Positions 22,641 through 34,263 of a stretch of 64,000 bases of DNA are shown piece by piece. The DNA comes from Bufo bufo. Lineage: Eukaryota > Chordata > Amphibia > Anura > Bufonidae. Position 1 is the first letter of the stretch; each line of letters opens with the position of its first letter. The notes under the pieces were generated by a model, which was not told the DNA's origin, made no database searches, and was given only the letters and a program-made list of their open reading frames with translations. The translations under genes were made by a program, and so were the position numbers. The stretch lies in NCBI RefSeq assembly GCF_905171765.1, contig NC_053392.1, positions 342,705,010 to 342,769,009 of the forward strand, written 5' to 3'.

Positions 22641-23099
22641 TACTGTCGGATCTGAGTTTTTACGATCGTGAAAACTCAGATCCGAAAAAAGCTATTTTCC
22701 GTTATAACCATGTTATAATGGAAAATAATAAAGCGAAGTTCGGGTCTCCATTGACTTAGACTTTTTTTTACTAAAGTTATGCAGATGGATCCGTACTGAA
22801 CGGATACCATCGTTTGCATTTATAGGTGCGGATCCGTCTGTGCAGGTACCAGACGGATCCGCACTTAGTGCAAGTATGAAAGTAGCAAACTACCTAACTT
22901 AACCACATTTTACCCCATTAGCCAACACATAAAAACATAAGCAAGAACTACATGTTTCGAGAGGACACCCCACTCTTAACCATGGCATAAAATATTCAGC
23001 CAACATACCCCACTTTTATATGGCCAGCATGTCAAAGCCAGCCAAACAAAAAGGGTGTGTGGCTTAAAAGTCAAACCACTAAATAAATAATTGCAAATA

Positions 23100-23285
23100 G
23101 TATCTGGACTATTTATGTTATTGATAAAAAAAGGAAGATCTGTTTTGAGAACTTTTGGAGAACATGGGTTAAATCTTAGGATCCAATATGCTTCTCTTTT
23201 CAATAAGATCCTGATCCAGTCTCCTCCACCTCTGGGTTTGTATACCCTTTCCAAGGCTTTTACCTTCAAAGTGTCAGTATTGCCT
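23100..23285 (-). pseudogene. PLE protein C-terminal fragment, second family
   Basis: Minus-strand translation gives KALERVYKPRGGGDWIRILL then KREAYWILRFNPCSPK, matching the conserved end of GIY-YIG PLE proteins (RGGD, a basic-Glu-x-x-WI block, then a Pro-x-Gly/x-Leu tail). It differs from the 13-19 kb family, whose end reads HWRGGNHIERMSRAESKQIY. Homology starts abruptly near 23285, so it is a short 3' fragment. Confidence 0.72.
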
Positions 23286-23312
23286 TTGTTATAATTAATA
23301 AAATGTGGTGAA

Positions 23313-23365
23313 GTCCATCTGAGGAAGGGGCCACTTAGAGTCCCGAAACGTGTTTGGTTTGGATC
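23313..23365 (+). ncRNA. Hammerhead-like motif, degenerate
   Basis: Core CTGAGGA at 23319-23325, an extra A, GGGG then CCC as short stem II, GAA at 23345-23347, stem III AC GT GT, then T at 23354. Stem I is weak: CCA / TGG with a bulged T. It points away from the adjacent minus-strand PLE fragment, so it may belong to another inverted copy. Activity is doubtful. Confidence 0.5.
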
Positions 23366-24028
23366 CTCCTTTACAACACAAAGACAACCGTAATCCACAG
23401 CGACTATTTTAAAATTCAAGGTATAAGGTTCGCAACTATACCCAAGTTTGTGACAACCCATAAACCGGAACTACGTATGAAGTTACTGGCGCCAGTTGGA
23501 AAATATTCGCATAAAGTAGACGCTGGCAAAAAAAAACTGGAATCGAGACATCTTTGACATCACAGCAAAAACCAGCATTTTCGATATACTATATGCCTCT
23601 GCTAAAATGTTCGACACTCACGTGAGTAAGCAGGAGCGGGGGGCCTGGTGTAACTACCACGCGGGACGCCGCAATCTACACATCGGATTCCGCCCGTGAT
23701 CGGACCTGGCTTGTGAGTAAAACACACCGCATAGAGGATAACTAAAGCTATTTTGTTGGTTGTGGGGGCGATTGTTTATTTCGATTCTTTAAGTCTTTTC
23801 AAGTTGATCCGAATATCTCAATCGGATATTTTAATCGAATGGTACGGTTCTAGGACTATGGTTATGGAAATACTTGAACATTGATTGTGGAAACACACAG
23901 ATTTTTAATGCGAACATTGTCAAAATTGCGCTCACGCACAGATTTTTTATGCGATTAATTATATTGTGATAACAATATCGATGGTTACACTGCAGTGAGA
24001 ACAGGTTTATGACGGATCTTCCGAAATA

Positions 24029-25609
24029 CACTGCTCATAAAAATAAAGGGAACACTTAAACAACACAATGTAACTCCAAGTCAATCACACTTCTGTGAAA
24101 TCAAACTGTCCACTTAGGAAGCAACACTGAGTGACAATCAATTTCACATGCTGTTGTGCAAATGGGATAGACAACATGTGGAAATTATAGGCAATTAGCA
24201 AGACACCCCCAATAAAGGAGTGGTTCTGCAGGTGGTGACCACAGACCACTTCTCAGTTCCTATGCTTCCTGGCTGATGTTTTGGTCACTTTTGAATGCTG
24301 CCGGTGCTTTCACTCTAGTGGTAGCATTAAACGGAGTCTACAACCCACACAAGTGGCTCAGGTAGTGCAGCTTATCCAGGATGGCACATCAATGCGAGCT
24401 GTGGCAAGAAGGTTTGCTGTGTCTGTCAGCGTAGTGTCCAGAGCATGGAGGCGCTACCAGGAGACAGGCCAGTACATCAGGAGACATGGAGGAGGCCGTA
24501 GGAGGGCAACAACCCAGCAGCAGGACCGCTACCTCCGCCTTTGTGCAAGGAGGAACAGGAGGAGCACTGCCAGAGCCCTGCAAAATGACCTCCAGCAGGC
24601 CACAAATGTGCATGTGTCTGCTCAAACGGTCAGAAACAGACTCCATGAGGGTGATATGAGGGCCCAACATCCACAGGTGGGGGTTGTGCTTACAGCCCAA
24701 CACCGTGCAGGACGTTTGGCATTTGCCAGAGAACACCAAGATTGGCAAATTCGCCACTGGCGCCCTGTGCTCTTCACAGATGAAAGCAGGTTCACACTGA
24801 GCACATGTGACAGACGTGACAGAGTCTGGAGACGCCGTGGAGAACATTCTGCTGCCTGCAACATCCTCCAGCATGACCGGTTTGACATTGGGTCAGTAAT
24901 GGTGTGGGGTGGCATTTCTTTGGAGGGCCGCACAGCCCTCCATGTGCTTGCCAGAGGTAGCCTGACTGCCATTAGGTACCGAGATGAGATCCTCAGACCC
25001 CTTGTGAGACCATATGCTGGTGCGGTTGGCCCTGGGTTCCTCCTAATGCAAGACAATGCTAGACCTCATGTGGCTGGAGTGTGTCAGCAGTTCCTGCAAG
25101 ACGAAGGCATTGATGCTATGGACTGGCCCGCCCGTTCCCCAGACCTGAATCCAATTGAGCACATCTGGGACATCATGTCTCGCTCTATCCACCAACGTCA
25201 CGTTGCACCACAGACTGTCCAGGAGTTGGCAGATGCTTTAGTCCAGGTCTGGGAGGAGATCCCTCAGGAGACCATCCGCCACCTCATCAGGAGCATGCAC
25301 AGGCGTTGTAGGGAGGTCATACAGGTACGTGGAGGCCACACACACTACTGAGCCTCATTTTGACTTGTTTTAAGGACATTACATCAAAGTTGGATCAGCC
25401 TGTAGTGTGTTTTTCCACTTTAATTTTGAGTGTGACTCAAATCCAGACCTCCATGGGTTGAAAAATTAGATTTCCATTTTTAAATTTTTGTGTGATTTTG
25501 TTGTCAGCACATTCAACTATGTAAAGAACAAAGTATTTCAGAAGAATATTTAATTAACTCAGATCTAGGATGTGTTATTTTTGTGTTCCCTTTATTTTTT
25601 TGAGCAGTG
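24029..25609 (+). mobile_element. Tc1/mariner element, family B, complete
   Basis: Inverted termini CACTGCTCATAAAAATAAAG at 24029 and, reversed, CACTGCTCAAAAAAATAAAG at 25609, with TA duplications at 24027-24028 and 25610-25611. Length 1581 bp, normal for Tc1. Both ends and the gene are preserved, making this the best-preserved transposon here. It sits in PLE-derived sequence. Confidence 0.95.
24281..25351 (+). CDS. Tc1-like transposase, uninterrupted DD34E
   Basis: An open frame of 356 codons with all parts of a Tc1 transposase. An N-terminal paired-like DNA-binding part covers about residues 20-65 ([40 protein letters not shown]), a basic [10 protein letters not shown] motif about 71-79, and a second helix-turn-helix to about 125. 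The DDE domain has Asp167 (LFTDESRF), the glycine-rich VMVWGGIS about 207-213, Asp258 (MQDNARPH) and Glu293 (NPIEHIWD). 34 residues lie between the last two, the DD34E spacing of Tc1. The true start may be a later ATG or an upstream one, since the first ~18 residues look unlike the family. It should cut and paste elements with matching ends. Whether it is expressed or active is unknown. Confidence 0.93.
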   Translation: MVTFECCRCFHSSGSIKRSLQPTQVAQVVQLIQDGTSMRAVARRFAVSVSVVSRAWRRYQETGQYIRRHGGGRRRATTQQQDRYLRLCARRNRRSTARALQNDLQQATNVHVSAQTVRNRLHEGDMRAQHPQVGVVLTAQHRAGRLAFAREHQDWQIRHWRPVLFTDESRFTLSTCDRRDRVWRRRGEHSAACNILQHDRFDIGSVMVWGGISLEGRTALHVLARGSLTAIRYRDEILRPLVRPYAGAVGPGFLLMQDNARPHVAGVCQQFLQDEGIDAMDWPARSPDLNPIEHIWDIMSRSIHQRHVAPQTVQELADALVQVWEEIPQETIRHLIRSMHRRCREVIQVRGGHTHY

Positions 25610-25879
25610 TAGTTCCTCATATATTTTTTGCGTTTTACTGGAGAGGATTGTCCCATTTTAAGTCTGGCTATACTATTTATTCATTCATCCATTTATGCAT
25701 TCACTCTATATTTTATGATTGTGTTTTTATCTATTGCACTGTTTATGGTTATATTTTATATTTTATCTGAATATCTTTACAATAAAGTACCACTTACTCC
25801 AGATAGTAGCGAGTGCCCAGCCTTTTCTTGATATACATCCAAAATACTGCAGCTGACAAGATGTGCATTAAATTATATA

Positions 25880-27500
25880 CAGTTACAAGAAAAGTATGTG
25901 AACCCTTTGGAATGATATGGATTTCTGCACAAATTGGTCATAAAATGTGATCTGATTTTCATCTAAGTCACAACAATAGACAATCACAGTCTGCTTAAAC
26001 TAATAACACACAAAGAATTAAATGTTACCATGTTTTTATTGAACACACCATGTAAGTATTCACAGTGCAGGTGGAAAAAGTATGTGAACCCCTAGACTAA
26101 TGACATCTCCAAGAGCTAATTGGACTGAGGTGTCAGATAACTGGAGTCGAATCAATGAGATGAGATTGGAGGTGTTGGTTACCGCTGCCCTGCCCTATAA
26201 AAAACACACACCAGTTCTGGGTTTGCTTTTCACAAGACGCATTGCCTGATGTGAATGATGCCTCACACAAAAGAGCTCTCAGAAGACCTACGATTAAGAA
26301 TTGTTGACTTGCATAAAGCTGGATAGGGTTATAAAAGTATCTCAAAAAGCCTTGCTGTTCATCAGTCCACGGTAAGACAAATTGTCTATAAATGGAAAAA
26401 GTTCAGCACTGCTGCTACTCTCCCTAGGAGTGGCCGTCCTGTAAAGAGGACTGCAAGAGCACAGCGCAGACTGCTCAATGAGGTGAAGAAGAATCCTAGA
26501 GTGTCAGCTAAAGACTTACAAAAGTCTCTGGCATATGCTAACATCCCTGTTAGCGAATCTACGATACGTAAAACACTAAACAAGAATGGATTTCATAGGA
26601 GGATATCACAGAGGAAGCCACTGATGTCCAAAAAAAAAACATTGCTGCATGTTTACAGTTTGCACAAGAGCACCTGGATTTTCCACAGCAGTACTGGCAA
26701 AATATTCTGTGGACAGATGAAACCAAAGTTGAGTTGTTTGGAAGAAAAACACAACACTATGTGTGGAGAAAAAGAGGCACAGCACACCAACATCAAAACC
26801 TCATCCCAACTGTGAAGTATGGTGGTGGGGGCATCATGGTTTGGGGCTGCTTTGCTGCATCAGGGCCTGGACGGATTGCTATCATCGAAGGAAAAATGAA
26901 TTCCCAAGTTTATCAAGACATTTTGCAGGAGAACTTAAGGCCGTCTGTCCACCAGCTGATGCTCAACAGAAGATGGGTGTTACAACAGGACAATGACCCA
27001 AAGCATAGAAGTAAATCAACAACAGAATGGCTTAAACAGAAGAAAATACGCCTTCTGGAGTGGCCAGTCAGAGTCCTGACCTCAACCCGATTGAGATGCT
27101 GTGGCATGACCTCAAGAAAGCTATTCACACCAGACATCCCAAGAATATTGCTGAACTGAAACAGTTCTGTAAAGAGGAATGGTCGAGAATTACTCCTGAC
27201 CGTTGTGCACATCTGATCTGCAACTACAGGAAACGTTTGGTTGAAGTTATTGCTGCCAAAGGAGGTTCAACCAGTTATTAAATCCAAGGGTTCACATACT
27301 TTTTCCACCTGCACTGTGAATGTTTACATGGTGTGTTAAAAAAAAACATGGTAACATTTAATTCTTTGTGTGTTATTAGTTTAAGCAGACTGTGATTGTC
27401 TATTGCTGTGACTTAGATGAAGATCAGATCACATTATATGACCAATTTGTGCAGAAATCCATATCATTCCAAAGGGTTTACATACTTCTTCTTGCAACTG
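25880..27500 (+). mobile_element. Tc1/mariner element, family C, long IR/DR termini
   Basis: The element is 1621 bp with TA at 25878-25879 and 27501-27502. The inverted repeats are about 210 bp (25880-26090 and 27290-27500), and each holds two copies of AAGTATGTGAACCC-type sequence, the IR/DR layout of Sleeping Beauty-type elements. Few differences between the two ends suggest modest age. A possible TATA-like CCCTATAAAAAAC is at 26193. Confidence 0.94.
26258..27281 (+). pseudogene. Tc1 transposase, family C, few lesions
   Basis: It starts MPHTKELSEDLRLRIVDLHK at 26258. An in-frame TAG at 26324-26326 follows HKAG. The frame then reads on through [24 protein letters not shown] and SKKN to a run of A at about 26630-26640, where a one-base length change shifts it. 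The first catalytic block is ILWTDETKVELFG. From 26734: YGGGGIMVWGCFAASGPG, VLQQDNDPKHRSKSTTEWL (second Asp). A one-base loss at about 27062 (WPVR for WP-SQ) shifts again into [16 protein letters not shown] (Glu), and it ends AAKGGSTSY with a stop at 27279-27281. Three small lesions, all catalytic codons intact. Confidence 0.93.
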
Positions 27501-27502
27501 TA

Positions 27503-28542
27503 TAACACATTTGTGGTGCTGCAGGTCATAATGTAATCGAGAATAATCTCTAATCTCTAGTTACATTGTTTGAATGTATGAGATGATGGTATGAGATGAT
27601 CTGGAATTAACTTTCAGCTGAGCAGTGTATGTGGATTACGGATGACACACGGAGGACAAAAAAACAGACACATGGACCGAACACAGATTCTTCACGGATG
27701 AACCACTGACCAACTTATCACGGATGTCATCTTGGACAAGGATGTGTCCATTCAGGATTCTAGGAAAGCTCATTGAAAGCTGCAATATCAGTTATTTTCT
27801 GAGGAAAGAAAATACCGTTCAAGCCGTAAATAAATTCAATTTAACAATACTTTTATTCTGTACTATATGCATTTCATAAAGTCCACTTAAAATCTATTCT
27901 TACTCACATCATAGTAATGATTGTGAATATGGTCATGTTACTATATGATCTGACTACAACAGAAATACAAACCTGCAGGATTTTTGGTTACAAAGCAAAA
28001 GTGATTGTTCTAGCGTAGTGACAGTCACTCATTTGTGACATGTCAGAGATTTACTTTAATTTCAAATCGGTGTTCCAAATCCTAAATCGCAAATCAAACC
28101 CTAAAATAGTCATGCAACTTCAATGCAATAGCAAATCTCAGATAACTCGCACACGTTTTTGGTGGTGCAAAACCTGATGTTGTGCGACCAAAGTCACTGT
28201 GCAGTATTTGATATATAGCTGTCTTCACTAATCAAATCATGCCCAACAGACAATGTCACACTGATGCAAAGCTATTCATTTTCAGATAGTGACCTCGGGT
28301 CCTTCCCACATGACCAGGGTTTAATGGTCCATGTAGAATGAGGGAGTACACAAACAAAACTAACCTCTCACCCAACCAAAGAGGCAAGGCACAAGATAAA
28401 TTGACTTCAGTCTGTCTAACTGCTTGACATATGCATACCTAATTTAGAGGAAGACATGGATCAAGAATACAATACTGTAGACTATATTACTTTATCTCCA
28501 AAGAGATGAATTTTCAGCTGTGCTATGTATAGCAAGTTCATG
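27503..28542. other. Unclassified sequence
   Basis: No supported gene or clear repeat. 27600-27760 (GATTACGGATGACACACGGA and similar) may be a worn MITE. The rest is ordinary AT-rich sequence. Confidence 0.45.
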
Positions 28543-28550
28543 CCTGCTGC

Positions 28551-29442
28551 TAGAGATGAGCAAATTTCTTCAAAATTCAATTGGAGGCTGCTTCACTGAA
28601 TTTTACCCAAAAAAATTGCTTCATTTCATCATGAAGCGCATTATTTTGTAAGTAGTGGGTGCAGTGACATGGAGCTGCGATTGCGCCGCTCCTCATCATT
28701 GTACCCCTCAGATGCTGCGTTCATACATGATCGTGGCATCTGAGAGTAAAAACAGTGTAAAATTAACAGAAAAAAAATGAAATTAAACTTACCGCCTCTA
28801 TTTGCTCGCAATGGGCCAGCCAATGCCATCTTGCTTGAAGATCTGGCACGAAATCTCGCAAGGCCCGAGATGACATCATAATTACCACGCACGGGATTTC
28901 GGCGGAGATCTTCAATCAAGATGGCGGCAGCCAGTCTGCTGCGAGCAAATGGATGAGGTAAGTATGATTTTTTTTTTTTCTTTTTATACTATTTCAGGTT
29001 AAATCGATTCACTACCACGAAGCATATTTAGGAGAGCATATTTAAAAGAAGAAAAACTACCACAAGAGGACACAGTTTTAAATTAGAGGGGCAAAGGTTT
29101 AAAAGTAATATAAGGAAGTATTACTTTACTGAGAGAGTAGTGGATGCATGAAATAGCCTTCCTGCAGAAGTGGTAGCTGCAAATACAGTGAAGGGGTTTA
29201 AGCATGCATGGGATAGGCATAAGGCTATCCTTCATATAAGATAGGGCCAGGGACTATTCATAGGATTCAGATATATTGGGCAGACTAGATGGGCCAAATG
29301 GTTCTTATCTGCCGACACATTCTATGTTTCTATGTTTCTATGTTTCTATGAAGCACGAGGAAATTTGGCTTCGCAGCTAATCGAATTTATCCTGAAATTC
29401 GGATCGAATTCCACTTCGTTGGATTCGATTTTCTCAACTCTA
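28551..29442. mobile_element. Non-autonomous hAT element with 8-bp target duplication
   Basis: Ends TAGAGATGAG (28551) and, reversed, TAGAGTTGAG (29442), 9 of 10 identical. Flanking 8-mers are CCTGCTGC (28543-28550) and CTTGCTGC (29443-29450), 7 of 8, as expected for hAT. Inner arms carry GAATTCGATT/GCTTCG text in inverse. A GC-rich middle includes two near-inverse stretches with GCGAGATTTCG/CGGGATTTCGG. A CR1-like 3' end is inserted at about 29030-29350. Confidence 0.83.
29030..29350 (+). mobile_element. CR1-like LINE 3' end with 8-bp tail repeats, copy 1
   Basis: Translation gives TTTRGHSFKLEGQ, KSNIRKYYFTERVVDA-NSLPAEVV and KGFKHAWDRHK: the RGH...FF..RVV..WN.LP..VV end of CR1/L2/Jockey-type reverse transcriptases, with a TGA replacing Trp. 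The 3' tail is ATTCTATG followed by three TTTCTATG units, the 8-bp tail style of CR1. It lies inside the hAT element, bordered by GAAGCA on both sides (a possible short target duplication). Confidence 0.8.
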
Positions 29443-29633
29443 CTTGCTGCATTTACAACTAATGCCTACTGCAGAATATTAGAAGTCACCAAATCTCTAC
29501 TCACTTGTTTTTAAAAAGTTCAGTTGATCTGAATCTATTTACTATACATTTTTATTTGAAAAAAATATATGAAGCCAAACTATAAAAATGCATTCTATAG
29601 CCATTATTTTAAGTCGCACAGTTTGTTCTAGGA

Positions 29634-29791
29634 CAGGGATCAGCAACCTTCAGCAGTCCAGCTACTGTGAAACTATAATTCCCAGCAAGCAAACATGCTC
29701 AGCTGTTCTCACAACTCCCATAGAAGTAAATGGAGCATTCTGAAAGTTGTAGTTTCAGAACATCTGGAGTGCCGGAGGTTGCTGATCCCTT
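29634..29791. mobile_element. Small hAT-type MITE
   Basis: Ends CAGGGATCAGCAACCTTC and, reversed, AAGGGATCAGCAACCTCC, closing a 158-bp imperfect palindrome (TGTAGTTTCA/TGAAACTATA-type arms). Flanks TTCTAGGA and CCCTAGGA match at 6 of 8. No coding content. Confidence 0.72.
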
Positions 29792-29799
29792 CCCTAGGA

Positions 29800-31689
29800 C
29801 AATAGATACCCCTTATAAAGGTTATGTTTAAAGGTTAAGTTTAAATTGTAAACACACTGGGTGGAATAAGGTGGATATAAGGTGGATATATCTATTTTGT
29901 GTGAATCAAAATAGAGAGTGTTTGACCTATGCCACCTTGTACGATTATTTCATTTCGATACTACTGGCATTACCTTCAAAACTGAGTAGCCATTGGCCAA
30001 CATGTATGGAGGGTCTCCTAGTTGCACATGTTACAACATGTGTCCATACGCTTATACCACATTTTTATAACACTACTTTTTCATGTGGCTAGTTGGATTT
30101 TGGGCCCCAAAGGAATATGTCCCCAGTTATGAATGCTAACTGTATGACCCCCACATAGCTTTGAAAGTATGGATATATTGGTAGTCACCAGTAGACTTGA
30201 GCAAATCGACCTTCGGATCATAGATCCAAAGTCGATTCATTCAAAAACGTCAATGTTGATACTGTTTTCGTACAACATTAAAATGTATTGGCTCAGTGTA
30301 TTGGCTCCAATTGAAAATAGCAATATGAACTGGGCTTTGGTACCAAGGTACCAGCCAGTACCAAAGCCCACTACGGATTCCGATTTTAGATTGTTTTTAA
30401 ATACGCAGATATGAATACAGTAGTAATTCACCGAAGTCTCACGCGACTTCTGGCGAGACAAACTTTGGCTCCACTGAGCCAATACATGCTAAGGGTTATC
30501 CAATGCTAGGGTTTATCCAATCCCTATATTGGCCACCGCGACGGTGACCAGCCTCCCTAGCGTCACCCGCAATTTTCTCTACATGAAAAATTTCATTTGC
30601 TGAAGTAAATTTAGTAGATTCACAAAGCAAAAACAGTACTTACAAAGGTACTGCAAGACTCCTAAAAGTACAGCTGACATACTTACAGCTCTGCACAGTC
30701 CTGTCTCCGCACCTTTGTTTTCTTACAGTGACCAAAGCTACCAAAATAAACGTCTGTTTGCGAATGCTATATCTACACTGTGTTCTGGAGTTATTGTCAT
30801 AGTGCCTGCAAGGTTTACTAATAGATCAAACTAAATCAATATCTCAAAGATTTGCTCATTGAAAGGACTGTGTGAATAACGACATGCACAAACACCAGTT
30901 CAGTAAACATGAAAAGCTTTTTATTCTATGCCAGACGAGAAAAAATGTTTTATCTTGGCAAAACTGCAGAGGTGATATTGATGTCATTACTGCCACATCA
31001 TCTGGTGAGGCAAACTGTTCAAAACCATTGAGCGCAATGCTCCTAGAAAGAAGGTTTTTCTTTGCAGGAACAGAATTTATACTATCACATTGTCTCACTG
31101 TACATTTTCCAAGTCAGAGAGTTTGCTGCAGCTCGCCCTCGGCCTTGGTGGCTGTAGCTGTGTTTAGTAGAAGGATAGCATGCCAACTGGGTGGTGTTGC
31201 CAACCGTCACATTTTTCACATGACCGTTCCACAAACTGTGTCTGAAAAAGGCATGGCTTGTGTAAACTTGTAGAAAAAGAAGCATTTCCAGGCTGTTATG
31301 GGTGTTCTTGGTCAGAGATGGGGTGGTCTTCAAATGTTCCACGCTTTGAGAGTCAAATATTTGGAGATATGTACAAGTGTGGTGTACGTATTTCATGTCA
31401 TGGTCTAAGTCATGTATCCATAGGTAAGTTGCTTTGAGACTAGAATAGTTCTTTGTTAAGCAGGCCAATGGCCATACACATTAGACAAATGTTGGACGAA
31501 TCTGCTGATCTCAGTGTGACAGCTGACTCTCTCCCAACATCTGCAGTTGGATTTAAAATGTCCAATCCATATATAGTTGTCTGAAGTGGCTTTTGCCCTC
31601 TGACCACTTACAAACATGCACTATAGGCCGACTCAATTGGGGGTTTGTATGGGGGGATCAAGAGAGGTGGCTGTTGGCCCAGCTGGGTT
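29800..31689. other. Unclassified sequence, possible MITE remnants
   Basis: 30180-30600 has hAT-MITE flavour (AGACTTGAGCAAATCGACCT and a GGTACCAAGGTACC palindrome near 30346) but I cannot find matching ends. 30850-31470 holds overlapping short frames on both strands without recognisable protein motifs. 31460-31600 (CCATACACATTAGACAAATG) resembles text near 47510 and 55790, so it is probably a dispersed repeat. Confidence 0.4.
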
Positions 31690-32016
31690 TGGCTGACAGA
31701 TCTCTCATATTCTCAGTCCGCATGCGATCCACATATTTTGCACATCGGATGCGCACCTATTCATTTCAATGGGGTCACAAACAATGTGGACAGCACACCG
31801 TAAGCTGTCTGCATCCATTTGTCTGTTCTGTGGCTCCGCAAAAATAATAGAACATGTCTTATTCTTGTCCGTTTTGCGAACAAGAATAGGCATTTCCTAC
31901 AAAGGATGGGACATGCTCATCCACAAAATGTGGAACGCACATGACTGGTATCTGTGTTTTGCGGTTCCACAATTTGTGAACCACAACATAGATACAGTCA
32001 TGTCAATTCCCCCTTA
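31690..32016. mobile_element. MITE fragment, TCCGT/CGGAT-rich
   Basis: Contains AATAGAACATGTCTTATTCT, CGTTTTGCG and TTTCAATGGGGTC, blocks shared with the neighbouring element at 32017-32308 and those at 43.0-43.8 kb. Its own ends are not clear. Confidence 0.55.
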
Positions 32017-32308
32017 GGGCTCATGCACATGGACGTATTTTTTTTCCGTTCCATTTTTTTTAGCAGGTCCGTATGAGGAACCATTTACTTCAATGGGTTT
32101 GCAAAAAAAAATGAAATTACTCTTCAGAAAAATAGAACATGTCCTATTCTTGTCCGTTTTGTGGACAAGGACAGGCATTGTTACAATAGATCCACAAAAA
32201 CAAAAAACGGATGCAACACGGGTGTACCAAGGGTATCATCCGTTTTTTTTGTGGATCCGTGTTTTGCTGACTGCAAAACACATACGGTCATGTGCATGAG
32301 CCCTTAGC
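32017..32308. mobile_element. MITE with GGGCTCATGCACATG ends
   Basis: Terminal inverted repeats AGGGCTCATGCACATGGACG and, reversed, AAGGGCTCATGCACATGACC. The interior has TTTACTTCAATGGGTTTGC and AGAACATGTCCTATTCTTGT. It is non-coding. Probably hAT-derived; target duplication not identified. Confidence 0.8.
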
Positions 32309-34159
32309 TGGATCCTACCTTGCCCTGAAACTTGCACTCCAAAAGCCCAGGAGAAGCATGACTGTTAGAGTAGGTATCATTCATTAGAAGCCACCTTGTT
32401 GCTGGTAGATGGGCCCGACAAATTCTTGATCAAAAATATGCACAAAGCGCTTTTACTTGTCATATAGTAAGTATAGCAGTAATGCAGTATATATTTTCAT
32501 GTATTCATTGTTCACCTTTGTCTTTGTGCATTAAGTAGCGTGCTGCTACTTGTAGTTCTATGCACTGTGTTGCAGCCAAGGTAGCGTTCACCTGTGCACC
32601 TTTTTTATATATATTTTGGAGGTGCTGGTTAATGTTCTTTTGTTTTAGAGATACAAGTAATCACAATAAAACTTTTATAGTAGGTTACGAAGAAAATACA
32701 TAAAGAAAATCAATATTAGAAGTCCCCAGTTTTCACAAGTTGACCAAGATAAAAGGAAACAATATAAATGTTGTCACAGTGTATAAAACTGTCACCAGCT
32801 TTCATAAAATACAGACACAAGCACCAAATTCCCATAATTTTCTTTTATTTTTGCATCTTTACAGTGTTTTTTTTTTTAGAACTAGCAGGTATACTGCTGG
32901 GGTACAATGTTTTCCATTCCATGAATACAGAACAGGTCTAAAGTTAAAGAAATGTTTCTTCTTCTCAAATTACTGCTGAAAGGAAAGAATAATATTTAAT
33001 CACTTAAACTGTAATATACATAGGACCGGGAGCTTAACAGCAGTATGCCACATTGTTTTGGTCTTTTAGATCTGGCTCTCAGAACCCAAGAGGGTTTTTC
33101 CAAATGTCTTGCTTAGATAGAAGTTGACATTTCTGGACCTTCATAATGCTATGGGAAAAGAGGATCTAAATTATTCTCAAGGCAGAGATGTTTTCTTAGA
33201 CGTTCTGGTACTCAAGGAAGGCCATCTATTATCATGTTAGTAAGTTAAAAAGGTTTTACTACAAGCAGAGAATGTGCAGTCTAAGGAATGAAACGCACAA
33301 GCGTTCAGCGCACTGGAATTAGAATGTGCTTAAATGACTTAGTTTGACGATTTGGGCTGTGTATTATATTCTGAACGTTTTCCACTGTGGCCAGGCTGGG
33401 AATGTGGGAAGACTACTTAAATTACATAGGACATTCTTTAAATAACTTTATCCCATATGGAGCTATCTAAAACAAAATGCAAACATCTTAATGCCATTAA
33501 AATATCATTATTGACTAATGGAATGTGTGCAACCTATCTAGTTACTGAAGAAACTGTAGAATATCCTAAGTATAAGCTGACCATTATTTCTATGTAGTAC
33601 ACCACTAAATACGGTACTTGCCTTAAGTCATCAATTATCCCAAACAAATTAGTATTACTCTACACTGATAAGTTTTAGTGGTCAGATAATTCCCCAAATG
33701 ATGCATGATAAGGCCAGTATCTTGGGGCAACACACATCTAGGACAGTAGGGTAGTCGAGGGACTAATAAAAGCACCCCTGGTGGTCTTGTGTACATGAGC
33801 ATTTGTACTAAACCCTGTGTTATACTGCCCAATTTTTTGGCAGATAATTGCTAATGAGCGTTATACTACCGCCAATTCCCAATGAATGAGCAAACGCTTG
33901 ATCATTGGGCAATTCAAATCTTTTGACATGTTAAAAAATGATCGTTTTCAAGTGGCAGATTGTGGTGTCTAACTGTTATCTGCTACCAGCAAACCACTAT
34001 ATAGCAGGGGGGGTGAGCGATGGCATAGTGATCCCTCCTTGCCACACTGCGGAGGAGATTGTTGCATGTAATAGCATCTGTCTCCTCCTCTAGAAAGCAG
34101 GCGATTGCCAGAAAGGAACACTTCCCTCCTAACAATCGTCTGCAACATCTTAACATAGA
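32309..34159. other. Unclassified sequence; MITE-like 3' part
   Basis: 32309-33820 shows no supported gene; short frames have no known motif. 33820-34150 (CAATTCCCAATGAATGAGCA, CACTATATAGCAGGGGGGGT) has the mixed-GC look of a dispersed non-autonomous element interrupted or bounded by the hAT2 element, but I cannot define ends. Confidence 0.4.
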
Positions 34160-34263
34160 GCAGCCAATCACCAAGCATTTAACTCGTGTGCCCTTAGAAG
34201 CCATCACAGCCATGCCTACTAATGGCATGGCTGTGATTGGCCAGTGCAGCATGTGACCCAGCC

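Larger units (their letters stand above)
20395..22885. mobile_element. Palindrome-rich non-autonomous element, split by a Tc1 insertion
   Basis: The ends are related in inverse: GCTTCTTTCACACTGCCG on the left and, reverse-complemented, GCTACTTTCATACTTGCACT on the right. The interior holds stacked palindromes, such as GCATTCTGAATGGAT / ATCCATTCAGAATGC and ACGGATCCGT motifs, and paired arms reading GAATATACCATCGGAT and ATCCGACAGTATATTC. No coding content. The Tc1 at 21145-22640 sits inside. Superfamily uncertain; the CACACTGC-type ends would suit hAT. Confidence 0.6.
22886..24028. other. PLE-related debris left of an intact Tc1
   Basis: Apart from the PLE C-terminal piece and the hammerhead-like motif listed separately, this stretch holds GC-rich text at 23610-23720 of the sort seen in PLE terminal regions, and AT-rich sequence to the TA target at 24027-24028. 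It resumes after the Tc1 at 25612 and continues to about 25835, ending CCCAGCCTTTTCTTGATATA. No intact gene. Confidence 0.5.

Noticed and set aside
24389..25056. Minus-strand frames opposite the Tc1 transposase.
   Set aside because: Shadow frames of a clear transposase; no motifs.
29332..29514. Short frame over the TTTCTATG tail.
   Set aside because: Simple repeat plus hAT MITE arm.
30872..31468. Frames of 127-133 codons on opposite strands.
   Set aside because: No recognisable motif, no splice or promoter context; cannot be told from chance.
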